64,000 bases of DNA from Lomentospora prolificans. Taxonomy: Eukaryota; Ascomycota; Sordariomycetes; Microascales; Microascaceae. Shown here piece after piece: positions 35,765 through 45,700 of this stretch (positions are counted from its first letter, which is position 1; the number at the start of each line of letters is the position of its first letter). The stretch is from the NCBI GenBank assembly GCA_029532625.1, contig JARFXM010000003.1, positions 1,612,001 through 1,676,000 of the forward strand. The letters run 5' to 3'. The translations under genes were made by a program, and so were the position numbers. Under the pieces are notes generated by a model. It was not told the origin of the DNA. It saw only the letters and a list, made by a program, of their open reading frames with translations, and did not search any database.

Positions 35765-36280
35765 ACAAAAAGCTGAGAGAAAAAGGTCGTGTTATTATTT
35801 CGGCGTGCTCCTTTTTTCGCCTCCATTGGCTATTCTTTTTGCATATTTACCCCTCATGGGCCCTTTAGAGCCATCGTCATTTTGGATCCCTCTGAACTGG
35901 GCGAGCGTATTCTAATGTAATCGTAATTTGCGAGGCCATCACATCATGCTTGGTTTTTTCCTTTTTCTTCTAATCTTCTTCTGTTTATATTAGATATGGA
36001 GTTGGAACTCCGCCAGTGGGTCGCGGTCATGACTTGCTTTTTGTTCATCCAGCTTCTCTGTATGATACCTTTACTATTTAACTAGAATACCACATTTTGT
36101 TTGTTAACTGAGTTTCCCTTTAAAGTCGTTTTGCTTGCCTCACTGTAAATGATGGGGTGATTTTCTATCACCTAGCCTCCTTCATAGATGCCGCGTGAAG
36201 TCTCCTCCTGTTCACAGACGCCAAACTTAACAGACACGAAAATCAACAAAGGCATGAGGCTAGTGATTCGCACTAATTCC
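35765..36280. other. Convergent 3' flanks, no gene
   Basis: The stretch lies between the GH5 stop (+) and the stop of the small secreted protein gene (-). It is T-rich with no ORF of note. Confidence 0.5.
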
Positions 36281-36610
36281 TCAGAGATCCATACAAGGAT
36301 CTTCCCTTGGTGACAGGGTTTTGTACTTATATGGCAAAACGGGAGGAAGCCATGAAATGGCCGCACAGGTCCCCAGGCATGCTTTGCAGTCAGCTTTCTG
36401 GATGATTACAGAAGTCCTAGCTGATTCCAGCGCCGATCTGAAGATCTTGAATAGCAACTCTTCGTCAATCTTAGCAGTAGTGGAGACGCCACTCTCTTCA
36501 GGCAAGCTGTGGCCGATGGTGGCGCGAGGGGTCGTACCAGCACTGACGGTGGCCACGACCGAGAGGCCAGCGACGGTGGCGAGGGCAATAAAAGTTGGCG
36601 AGAGCTGCAT
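36281..36610 (-). CDS. Small secreted cysteine protein, effector-like
   Basis: The frame gives 109 residues from MQLSPTFIALATVAGLS (36610); a further ATG at 36631 would place seven residues before the signal peptide and is less likely. The signal sequence probably ends at VSA (about residue 24). The mature part is short, with a basic/hydrophobic helix (KIDEELLFKIFRSALESART) and a tight cysteine group KADCKACLGTCAAISWLPPVLP. The reading frame stops at 36281. An intron near 36330 (GTACAA in the PYKYKTL part) could change the last residues. There is no known domain, and the CxxCxxxC spacing resembles many uncharacterised small secreted fungal proteins. A TATA-like box lies 121 bp upstream at 36731-36737. 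Confidence 0.6.
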   Translation of the reverse strand: MQLSPTFIALATVAGLSVVATVSAGTTPRATIGHSLPEESGVSTTAKIDEELLFKIFRSALESARTSVIIQKADCKACLGTCAAISWLPPVLPYKYKTLSPREDPCMDL

Positions 36611-36730
36611 TGTGGGATTTGTAATACTCAAGGGGTGTTTGGTTTGCAGTGGGACTCCTGTGCTTGAGGTCTGGAAGAAGCTAGTGATTGGGAGTCAAAA
36701 GAACAAGGAGAATCCGAGGGGTGATAGGGG

Positions 36731-36737
36731 ATTTATA
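36731..36737 (-). promoter_or_regulatory. TATA-like box of small secreted protein gene
   Basis: TATAAAT on the minus strand, 121 bp upstream of the ATG at 36610, at a distance typical for fungal TATA-containing genes. Confidence 0.4.
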
Positions 36738-38059
36738 GGCTTTTCGCAAGTTGCAATGATCAGACTCGGTTGGTTTTGATGTCGCCAAAAGCTCGGAAAG
36801 CCCGAAGGTATGGATTCATATTGCCTAAAGATGCTGTGACACATGACTCGAGAACGCCATGTTGCTGGTGCTCTGTTCGGTTTCTGCGCCCAGGGAGGCA
36901 TATCGAGACCTAGAAAGATTGTGGAGCCGAGCAATATCAATATACTTGTACAGTCAAAATATCATTTCGTTTCTTGCCTTTCATATTTGATTCGGTACTG
37001 CAGTGATAGCAAAGCGTGGATCTCTCTATGTCGCCAACGTCCTTGGAACCAAAGCTCTCAGAACTATACCGCGCTTGACAGTTTCGCATATATAGGGCGC
37101 TAAGCTGGAAATCCGCGCCTTTGTATACCTCGTGCAACCCCAACTTACTGCAACGACCAGTAAACTTCTATTATCCCTTTAATGTGTTGGTAGTGTTTAG
37201 GGAATGTCGCCAGCTTTTGGTGCGGGGGTGTTGCGAGAGACAGCAGGAACTGTGCTAATCTTCCATCTATGTTAGTTATCACCGTAGCCACCGCTGTAAC
37301 AATAGTCATAGACTATCTGAGTGGTAAGCGCAAAGCAACTGATCTTTCCCTTGATCAAGATGGATGTTCAAGTACTAAATCCAGGCACAGTTACAAGTCA
37401 GACAGGGTCTGGCAACAAATGACGATGGCAAGGGGTATTCGAAACCGGAAGGTCGATGCTGTCGTCATAGTTTCGAATTCTAGTGAGCAGGCGAGTCCGC
37501 GACTGTCCCCAACCTTCGTGTTCCTTCCCTCCATGCTTATCTATTATGCTCTTAACCATTTTCTTCCCAAGTCCTCCCTCCCCCTTCGAAACCCCCAACT
37601 GCCGTACTCCCCCGGTATTTGTCAAACTATCCTTCAGACTCTTTGTGCGCTCACACAAGGGGGCTTCTATTTGATTAATTCCAAGAGCACGGCGGTTGGG
37701 CTGTGAGATCCGTACGGGAAGATACCGTCCGCGTAGCATCGCCAGGTTTCGAACAGTCGGCCCTTAATATCTAGCTGGGCTGTGAGCTTCAACATAAAGT
37801 CCGTATCTATGACACTGACGCAAATTCGAGTAAACCTTTTCCTCCTTTATTTAATTCACTACGAATTTTCACCGAGCTGTTCTAATCACAGTCGCATGCA
37901 CAATGAAGAACCGAGGTTTCACTTGGCCAGATAGTGGAGTAGTGAAGAGAGAGTGGTAGTATTGAACAATATTCTATTCAGTTAATAAACAATAACGTGA
38001 CTAAACTAAGATATATAATGAAAACACCTTTCCACATGGCAGCCCAACCACATACTTGT
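36738..38059. other. Intergenic, no gene supported
   Basis: ORFs of 60-145 codons lie on both strands around 37270-37740 but overlap and lack any domain, signal peptide or splice continuation. Confidence 0.45.
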
Positions 38060-38303
38060 TTACCCCCACCAGCGCTTGTCAGCGCCGTCCAGCTCCAGCT
38101 CCAGCTCCTCCTCGAACTCGCGCCGCTGGAGCTGGACGTATTGAGAGTCCGGGGTTTCATTGCCGTGGTACCGGACCAGGACGTCGCGGCACTTTTCAAT
38201 CTTGCCGTGGACGACGACCCAGTGCGGCGATTCGGGGAAGAAGGAGCAGGGCGGGAACAGGAGGACGTCTCGGGTCCCCTTGGGGAGGTAGCAGGACCGA
38301 CAA
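38060..38303 (-). pseudogene. Unrecognised terminal-exon-like ORF (fragment)
   Basis: A minus-strand frame ends at a stop at 38060. It opens after a possible TTGTAG acceptor near 38310 and reads about 80 residues with protein-like content (DVLLFPPCSFFPESPHWVVVHGK, then RYHGNETPDSQYVQLQRREF, then an E/L/D-rich end). I do not recognise the family and found no upstream exon. It overlaps the beginning of the beta-mannosidase fragment on the other strand, so the two cannot both belong to intact genes. It may be the last exon of a lost gene. Confidence 0.3.
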
Positions 38304-38541
38304 CCCTACAATCGGTGATATTCACCAGTGGAGCGTCTGGCTCGACACTCAAAAACCATACAAACTGTGGGACAAACTCACAGGACGATTTGTCTCTGAA
38401 TTTGGCGTGCTGGATTATCCGTCGTTTCCATCCGTGCCACGCTTCTTGACGGATCACGCCCAGCGTCATCCCCAAAGCGCGGTGATGGAATCGCACAACA
38501 ATTACACCTGCGCAGTAAAGACAAAAAAGTATAGACCTTAA
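38286..38541 (+). pseudogene. Isolated fragment of a GH2 beta-mannosidase
   Basis: In the plus-strand frame that stops at 38541, about 65 residues resemble the catalytic TIM-barrel of fungal beta-mannosidase B: PTIGDIHQWSVWLDTQKPY, KLWDKLTGRFVSEFGV and then HAQRHPQSAVMESHN. The SEFG Glu corresponds to the family's nucleophile. The frame continues only into CAVKTKKYRP and a stop. Upstream (5') of 38286 the same frame is antisense to an unrelated minus-strand ORF and not protein-like for this family. No other part of the 840-residue enzyme is present within several kb. I therefore call a dispersed gene fragment. Recognition is from memory of the motif, not from an alignment. Confidence 0.55.
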
Positions 38542-38866
38542 CATCTTAGCACGCACAAGACGTAGCCTGACCATTGGTAGAGGAGTCGTACGGTCGTCGC
38601 GTAAAGACAAGGCACAGATTTGAGCACTCATGTTGGTGGCGGCTTTGGTCTCCACGATGGTGACCGACCCCCTAGTTCTTGAACTCGTAGGGTCTCGCAG
38701 ATCCTTCTGTGAGTAAAACCGTTGCCAGTGGGGTCCAACAAGGCGTGCCGATCGTAGAACATCCTTGATTTCAGTGGTAATCGGAGAGCTCAGCCAGCTA
38801 GCTATGGTGGAGCCGGTCCATCTGCTCGTGTCGTCTTGTTTGGGAAACAACGAGGCTCAAGTCGGC
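38542..38866. other. Short spacer downstream of the Zn2Cys6 gene
   Basis: No gene is supported. It is the 3' flank of the regulator gene on the minus strand; a long minus-strand frame here is a shadow. Confidence 0.4.
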
Positions 38867-41800
38867 TTAACTCCCCACATAGTCCTCATAGAGCATGGAG
38901 TCAATATCTGGCGTAAAATAGCTAAAGAGTCCCATCACATCCGTCCCAGGGAGCGGCGGGCCCGGCAGGATTGCGCCGTCATGGTGTCCTTGCGGGATCG
39001 CATAGACTCCGCCCTCGGCAAAAGGTAGCCGAGGCATGACTTGAGGGTCGGTCATTGAAATATCCTAAGTAATGGCCCACGCGCCATTTTGTTTAATACA
39101 CTGTAGATTTTTCTGTAAGAGAAGGCGATTACTCACGTCCTGAACGACAGCTGGTACGTCGGGTTTGGTCGCCGGCTGTTCCGTTGTCCCACCCGGAAGC
39201 AAGCTTTTGCGGGGCGAGAGGAAGCCGGGCGCGATGGCTGGAGACTGGAAAGCATGCGGATTTCCCATCATACTCCCGTTTCGGCGTTGCACCTCTTTGA
39301 CGTAGTCGCGGGCGATGTGCGAGAATTCGGACACCAGCGATCCCGGGAGCGAGCCGCCAGTTGAATATTCGATTCGACTGAAATGGCCGCCCACCATCTC
39401 GAGTAATGCAAGGTTGGACCACGTATCCGTTTGAAAGGGGTTATGGATAACGAAATCGAAGAGAGTGAAGAGGGCCGTGACTGGTATTGCGGCTACGATT
39501 CTGTGTTACGATGTGAGCAGCATGCCTCTTTATCGCATCTTAATGACTCCTCTGACAGGGTGTAGTAAAACTCACAAACTTGGAGTGTATGGTTCGACCT
39601 CGATTAGAGCCGTGAGATCAAGTATTGACCTAGAACACTGTATAATTGTCTTGGTGTTCTTCATTCTTTGGGAGCTGAGAGTAGGGTAGGAAGATTCCGG
39701 TAAGTGAAGCAGGGCGGTTCGAGCCAAAGTCATGCAGAGACTGTAGTAAAGATACTGAACGTATAGGGCAAGTGACCTCGCCTGCGTTCCTGACACAGCC
39801 TGCAATCTTACCGTCCCCTTTGGCTGGAATCCGGTATCCGATAGTGACTTTCTCCATTCTTCCAGTTCTTCTCTAAGCTGTGCAATGGTATCGAGGTGGT
39901 ACGAGCTGGGCTTGCTGGATACGCCGGCGGAAAATAGAGATGTATAGACGCGTGATAGAAGTCGCCCGTGACGTATTAGAGCCAGGAACCAGTTGAATTC
40001 CCCAAATATGGATTCCGGGACGTAGGGTATCGGACAAGATATGTCATAATCGACGAAGCCCTAGGTAGTCGTGGAATTAAGTATTAACCCGATGCGCGGC
40101 AGGAAGAGGTTCCGGAGTAGCAACACACGACGTACCGAACTTCGGCCAAAGTGAAAGCTGGAAACTTTTTCTAGCCCGTACAGGATCCAAAATGTCTTTT
40201 GGTACGTCTGCATATCCTGGCCGCTAAACCCGCTCGTCGCTAGATTCTGCGCACGCCGCGCGGCCTCACTTAGTATTGCATGCTCGATGGCCAATCCGCT
40301 CACGCTTCCGCCAAAGATAGCCATGGCAGTCATCGCCTGAAGCGCCGTTAGCGAGTCCGGAAGAAGCACTAGATCCGAAAAGATGGCCATGGCCACCACA
40401 AACAGCTTCCACGCCTCGCCTTTTCCTGGCTCGAAGCTCCCGCCGTGGGAATACTGGCATCCGATGGCTAGGACTGAGTAATAGAGACATGCCCATGGCT
40501 TGCTATTCGCCAGAATCTGCTCTAGGTCTGAGCCAAGGGCGGTTCGCTCGAAAGTGATACGATCGAGGAAGGGATAGACGGGATGAACCCTGTCAAAGTA
40601 AACTGCCGACCCACAAATTGTGGTCAGTTTCTTCCGGATGTGGGTTACGTTAATGCAAGGACGGAGGGGGGGGGAATGTTGATAAGATACGTTTGATATA
40701 GGAGGCAGCCAGGGCCTTGTCTGGTAGTTGGAGGTTGGGACTCTGGACCCGACGTCGCACGGCAGTGTAGACGGGATCCGCACGTCTCACACGACTGTTG
40801 ATGATGGTGGCAATTCTCCCGACCAACTCGTTGACTCTTGTGTTTCCCAAACATGTCGAGAGGGATTGGAGCCTGGCATCGGTGAAAAAGGTGAGGCTGT
40901 TACGCCCGCCTGCGTGCTCAGACAAACCCGTGTCAGCCCAGCATCAACGAATATTATGAAAAGGAGAGAGGTCAAAACTCAAAGGACAGGCAAGTCAAAA
41001 GCGTACCGAATATTCCGTTTCCCTTAGAATATTATGACATCAGATCTCATTCGCTTTTCCGTTGCATTTGATTCTAGGGCGAGACGCTTACTCTGACAAA
41101 GACTGAATCACCGCTGGTTTGTTGGGCCACGGAAGTCCCGGGGGTCTGGGCACCGGCGAGAAGTCGATCGACGTGGAGCTCTGGAATGGATCCGCGCTCG
41201 CGCGCACAAGAGGCTTGTCCGCCTGCCACATCGTTCACATGTAAGCTCGGGGGCTTGGCCTGCGCAAGGTCGTGTCGTGCAGGTGTGAGACCGTTGGCGG
41301 GCTCTGCGGAGCCATCTGACCGGGTCGCGGACGCAGGCGGCTGTGGGGACTTTTCGGAAAGCGAAAACCGTTCGGCCACTAGAGAGGTTCCATTCGGTAA
41401 ACGGTTAGTACGAGAATGTTTAGTAGCCTGGGCGAGGGATAGTTGGGGAGTATCCTGCTCGGAGGACAGGGTTCCCGGGGTGTTGGACATAAGCACCTGC
41501 TCCTGTTTCGAAGGCGGTCCGGACGGCACGCCGTGGGGGCCCAAGCCTTCTGCGGCTGAAGTGGCACTCTTCTTTTCGCCTCTTCGGTGTTTTTGTCAGT
41601 CCCAGAAGAAAGTACGCTAGCTCTCAGGAAGCTCCCGAGATTGACAGGCAACACTCACAATGCAGTGGTCACAGGGGCCAGGAGGGCCAGCACCTATGAA
41701 TGCACGACGGGCGTTAGTAGGATCTTCGACTAATCACGAGTGCCGAGGAGCTTCTGTAGGGCTATATAGCATACCTGTGCATCGAACCTTGCGCGTCCGG

Positions 41801-41925
41801 CAGAGATCGCAAGTCTTGTTGTTCTTCAAACTAAAGCCGGCGCTAAGGGGCGGGCTAGGTACGGGCGTCATGGTTTTCGAGTGCTCCTGGGGAGAGCAAA
41901 TGCATTGAGGAAAGACAGGCTTCAC
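38867..41925 (-). CDS. Zn2Cys6 (GAL4-type) transcription factor
   Basis: I resolve nine exons by phase and similarity: 41925-41775, 41693-41659, 41581-41497, 41378-41092, 40916-40691, 40602-40136, 40060-39576, 39500-39137 and 39064-38867. The product is 765 residues, or 747 if the second ATG at 41871 is used. The zinc cluster spans exons 1-3: CDLCRTRKVRC, then CDHC on a 35-nt exon, then IRRKEEC. With the 41871 start the cysteines are 21, 24, 31, 40, 43 and 50. The middle homology (fungal-specific transcription factor) domain follows: LYFDRVHPVYPFLDR, WACLYYSVLAIGCQYS, FWILYGLEKVSSFHFGRSS then GFVDYDISCPIPYVP. The end is acidic/aromatic (GLFSYFTPDIDSMLYEDY), like an activation domain. It sits divergent from the PDR transporter and is the obvious candidate regulator of it and of the following P450 and PLP enzyme. 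Confidence 0.87.
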
Positions 41926-42797
41926 ATAATAGCTTAATCGAGCTCCAAAATCGACGGAGCACCAGGGCCTACGGAAATTAGGGACGACATGCGCGCATTC
42001 ATGTACTTCTTCAGGCTCATAGGCTCTGCGGGAATGCGGATCGAAAACGGGATGCGTCTAGATCCCAGCAAGGAAGTGGCGTCCCTTCGGAGAACGTCGT
42101 CACAGTTCGGTGTATTATCTTGACACGCTTACCGTGTTTGGTCCTCTGCAAAAGTGGTACGAGAAGGAGAGAGAGGGGGGAGGGAGAGGAAGATCGGTGG
42201 CCGAGCAAAAGAAACTGGTGAGTTTCGGTTTATTTGACGATTCCATGGCTACGGTCGTTGGCGGGTTGAGCTTCGGTATTGGATTTCCACTTCTGGAAAT
42301 GTTTACCGAGCTATAATGACGCTAAAAATTCGCCGAGCCTCCCGGGTTTTCATCGATTCTCGTCGCCAATGCCTACGGGCGCGCGCGTCCGGGGATTGTC
42401 ACTGCCAGGCGAGCGGAATAACGCATCAAAAGAAAATCTCCGATCTCACTTTCCGGGATCGGTCAATGAACATTCGGGCTTTCGGATTTTTAAGGCAAGC
42501 TTCTAGAGCTTGCGTATCTCGGTGTCTGACATCACCAGAGACGACGGCATGAGAGCCAGCTGTTGTGTTATTAGTGTGTTGTATAAATCGTAGACATGCC
42601 TCGCAAGCGAAGAAGAGGCATGAAGCCAGTAGCCCAGTTGTTGTTACATTTTCTTTTTTCTTTCTATAAAAGAGGTTTTGCGTTGTTCGTGGAATGGGCA
42701 ATTGATCCATCTTCCCTTTCGTATCCTTCACTTGTGTGTGCTTTTCTCACGCTCTAATAATTCATCGACTATTAGTATTCTTACCACAACCACCGAA
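41926..42797. promoter_or_regulatory. Divergent promoter between Zn2Cys6 regulator and PDR transporter
   Basis: The 872-bp gap lies between the regulator start (minus) and the transporter start (plus). It holds several CGG triplets of the kind Zn2Cys6 proteins bind. These include a direct pair CGG-N8-CGG (42037-42050), an everted pair CCG-N4-CGG (42453-42462) and a direct pair CGG-N5-CGG (42475-42485). The latter two lie about 180-210 bp upstream of the TATA box. CGG is frequent by chance, so binding is only a suggestion. Confidence 0.35.
42665..42672 (+). promoter_or_regulatory. TATA box of the PDR transporter gene
   Basis: The sequence TATAAAAG lies 133 bp upstream of the ATG at 42798 and is followed by a C/T-rich leader with CATC and CACAACCACC motifs. 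Confidence 0.55.
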
Positions 42798-45700
42798 ATG
42801 CCGTCAAGCGTCAGCTCCTCAAACGCCAGGTCTGAAGAAGACGCTGATCCATCCGCTTATAGCCAACCTCGTGCCGAGCAAGACGCTCAGGGAAGGTTGG
42901 AGACATCCTCTCGAGATGAGGCCATCAACCGTATAGTCCGATCCTATAGTCTCGAGCTTGTTCGCACCACATCGCGGGTTGACCCATCTGTTAACCCATT
43001 CCTGTCCTCTCATCCGTCCTTGAACCCCAATGACCCAGATCAATTCAATGCCAAGAAATGGGCAAGGGCCTTGGTCCAACACTCCGCAAATAATCCGGAC
43101 AAGTATCCTCGCCACACGGCTGGTGTATCCTACCGCGACCTGTCCGTCTACGGGCGAGGTCTCGGATCTGACTACCAGAAAGATGTGTTCAATGTTCTCT
43201 ACCAAGGCCCCGAGCTCGTGAACCATTGGATTCAGCAGCGCTGGAGTAAGGTGCCCATTCTTGAAAGCTTCGAAGGGCTAGTCAGGAGTGGCGAGATGCT
43301 ATTAGTGCTCGGACGGCCTGGGAGTGGTGTCTCCACGCTACTCAAAACAATAGCAGGCGAAACCAAGGGGCTTCGTGTTGACCCTAACGCACGGTTCTGC
43401 TATCAAGGTATCTGTAGTCCCGAGTAACTAAGAGCCTGATGAGATAAAGTATGCTAATAATACCTCATACCAGGCATCCCAAGCGATGTTATGCACAAGA
43501 CCTTCCGCGGCGAGATCATTTACCAAGCGGAAACAGATATACACTTCCCACACCTCACAGTTGGCCAAACCCTTCTCTTCGCAGCACTTGCACGCACACC
43601 TCAGAACAGACTCCCCGGCGTGAGCCGCCAATGCTATGCCGAGCATCTCCGCGACGTCGTCATGGCAGTCTTTGGCATCTCCCACACGACCAACACCAAA
43701 GTCGGCAATGACTTTATCCGAGGCGTTAGCGGCGGCGAGCGCAAGCGCGTGAGCATTGCGGAGGTGACTCTGAACCAGAGTCCCATCCAGTGCTGGGACA
43801 ACAGCACTCGTGGTTTGGATAGCGCAACTGCTCTCGAGTTTGTACGTACGTTGCGGCTCAGTACGGAACTTGCTGGGACATCCGCCATTGTGGCCATGTA
43901 CCAAGCGTCCCAACCATCCTACGACGTAAGTGGACTGGAACGCGAGACTTCATAATATCCTTAGAAGCTGGTGCTAACCATCTCCCAGGTGTTTGACAAG
44001 GTAGCTGTCCTCTACGAGGGCCGCCAAATCTTCTTTGGTGCCAAGGACGAAGCGAAACAGTATTTCATCGATATGGGCTATGAATGTCCAGACCGCCAAA
44101 CAACTGCTGATTTCCTGACCTCCCTTACAAACCCAGCAGAGCGGATTGTCCGGCCTGGATTTGAGGGAAAAGTTCCGCAGACCCCCGACGAGTTCTCCAA
44201 GGCTTGGAAAACTAGCACCGTCCGGGATCGCTTGATGGATGAGATCACCTCGTTCGAAGAGCAACACCCTGAAGATGGTGCTCCAGTTGAAAAGCTCCTA
44301 CAGGCGCGAAAATCCCAAAAATCTCCGTTGACGTGAGTAAACATTCTTCGCGCTGTCCCTCAGGTTGAACTCTCACTAACGCCTGCAACACAGACGGCCG
44401 GAGTCTCCTTACATATTATCCCTTCCCTTGCAGGTCTGGCTCTGCATGACTCGCGGTTATCACCGTTTAAGGGGAGATATGCTATTCTCCGTTGTCACAG
44501 TTGGCGGAAACCTTGTTCTCTCACTCGTACTCGGCAGCGTCTTCTATAAGTTGCCTTTGGACGCATCAAGCATTAATTCTCGCTGTATCCTTCTCTTCTT
44601 TGCCATCCTGTTCAATGCTCTCAGCAGCGCACTTGAGGTGAGACGCGAGTTAACCGATATATTATTACCATTGCCAGGCTAATCGCTCGCCTCCTAGATT
44701 TTGTCTTTATACGCCCAGCGCCCCATTGTTGAAAAACATCACCGATACGCGCTATATCGTCCCGTCGCTGAGGCGATATCCTCCACCATCTGCCATCTCC
44801 CCTGCAAAATCCTATCTTCAATATGCTTCAACATACCCCTTTACTTCATGGCTCAGCTTCGCCAAGAAGCGGGTGCTTTTTTCATATTTTTCCTCTTCAG
44901 CTTCACCTGTACTTTAACCATGTCCATGATCTTCAGAACAATTGCCCAGCTCTCTCGAACCGTCCACCAAGCGCTAACCCCGGCTGCCCTCTTCATCATA
45001 CTCCTCGTAATCTACACCGGTTTCATTCTGCCCACGCGAGATATGCAAGGATGGCTTCGTTGGATAAACTACCTAAACCCGATCGGATACGCGTACGAGA
45101 GCCTTGTGGTTAACGAGTTTAGAGGACGACAGTTCCCTTGCATCCAATATGTCCCAGCATATCCGGATGCGGGCCCGCTCGAGCGCACATGCGCAACTCC
45201 TGGTGCCGCACCGGGAGAAGACTTTATTGACGGCGGGTTTTACATCAACGCCAACTATGACTACTCCGCCTCGCACCTTTGGAGGTAAATATTCCCTCTG
45301 ATTCATTTCTCTTATCTTGTATTCTCATATTTTGCAAAACAGAAATTTCGGAATTCTTTGGGGGTACATTGTCTTTTTCTTTACGATATACCTCCTAGCC
45401 GCCGAGTTCATCACCACAGATCACTCCAAGGGAGAAGTCCTCATCTTCAGGCGAAAGCATGCGCTTAAGAGCTCACGGAAGAAGCCCTTTGACGAAGAAT
45501 CTCCGGGCGTGGTCACGCTCGCCCCAACTCCTTCGCCTGGCCGAACCACCCCGGACGGCATATCTCCACCAAAGACCCTAGGCAGGCAAAACATCGTCCA
45601 TTGGAGAGATGTTTGCTACGACATCACTATTGATGGTGATCCACGCCGAATCCTGGACCATGTTGATGGATGGGTGCAGCCTGGGAAAATTACAGCGGTA

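Noticed and set aside
37978..38850. 290-codon minus-strand ORF
   Set aside because: Frame content is not protein-like over most of its length and it crosses the beta-mannosidase fragment and the spacer; a different frame there is better supported.
39782..39811. 30-bp GT-AG intron in the Zn2Cys6 gene
   Set aside because: Too short for a fungal intron and open in frame; read as coding.
41186..41620. 144-codon plus-strand ORF
   Set aside because: Lies antisense to exons 3-4 of the Zn2Cys6 gene.
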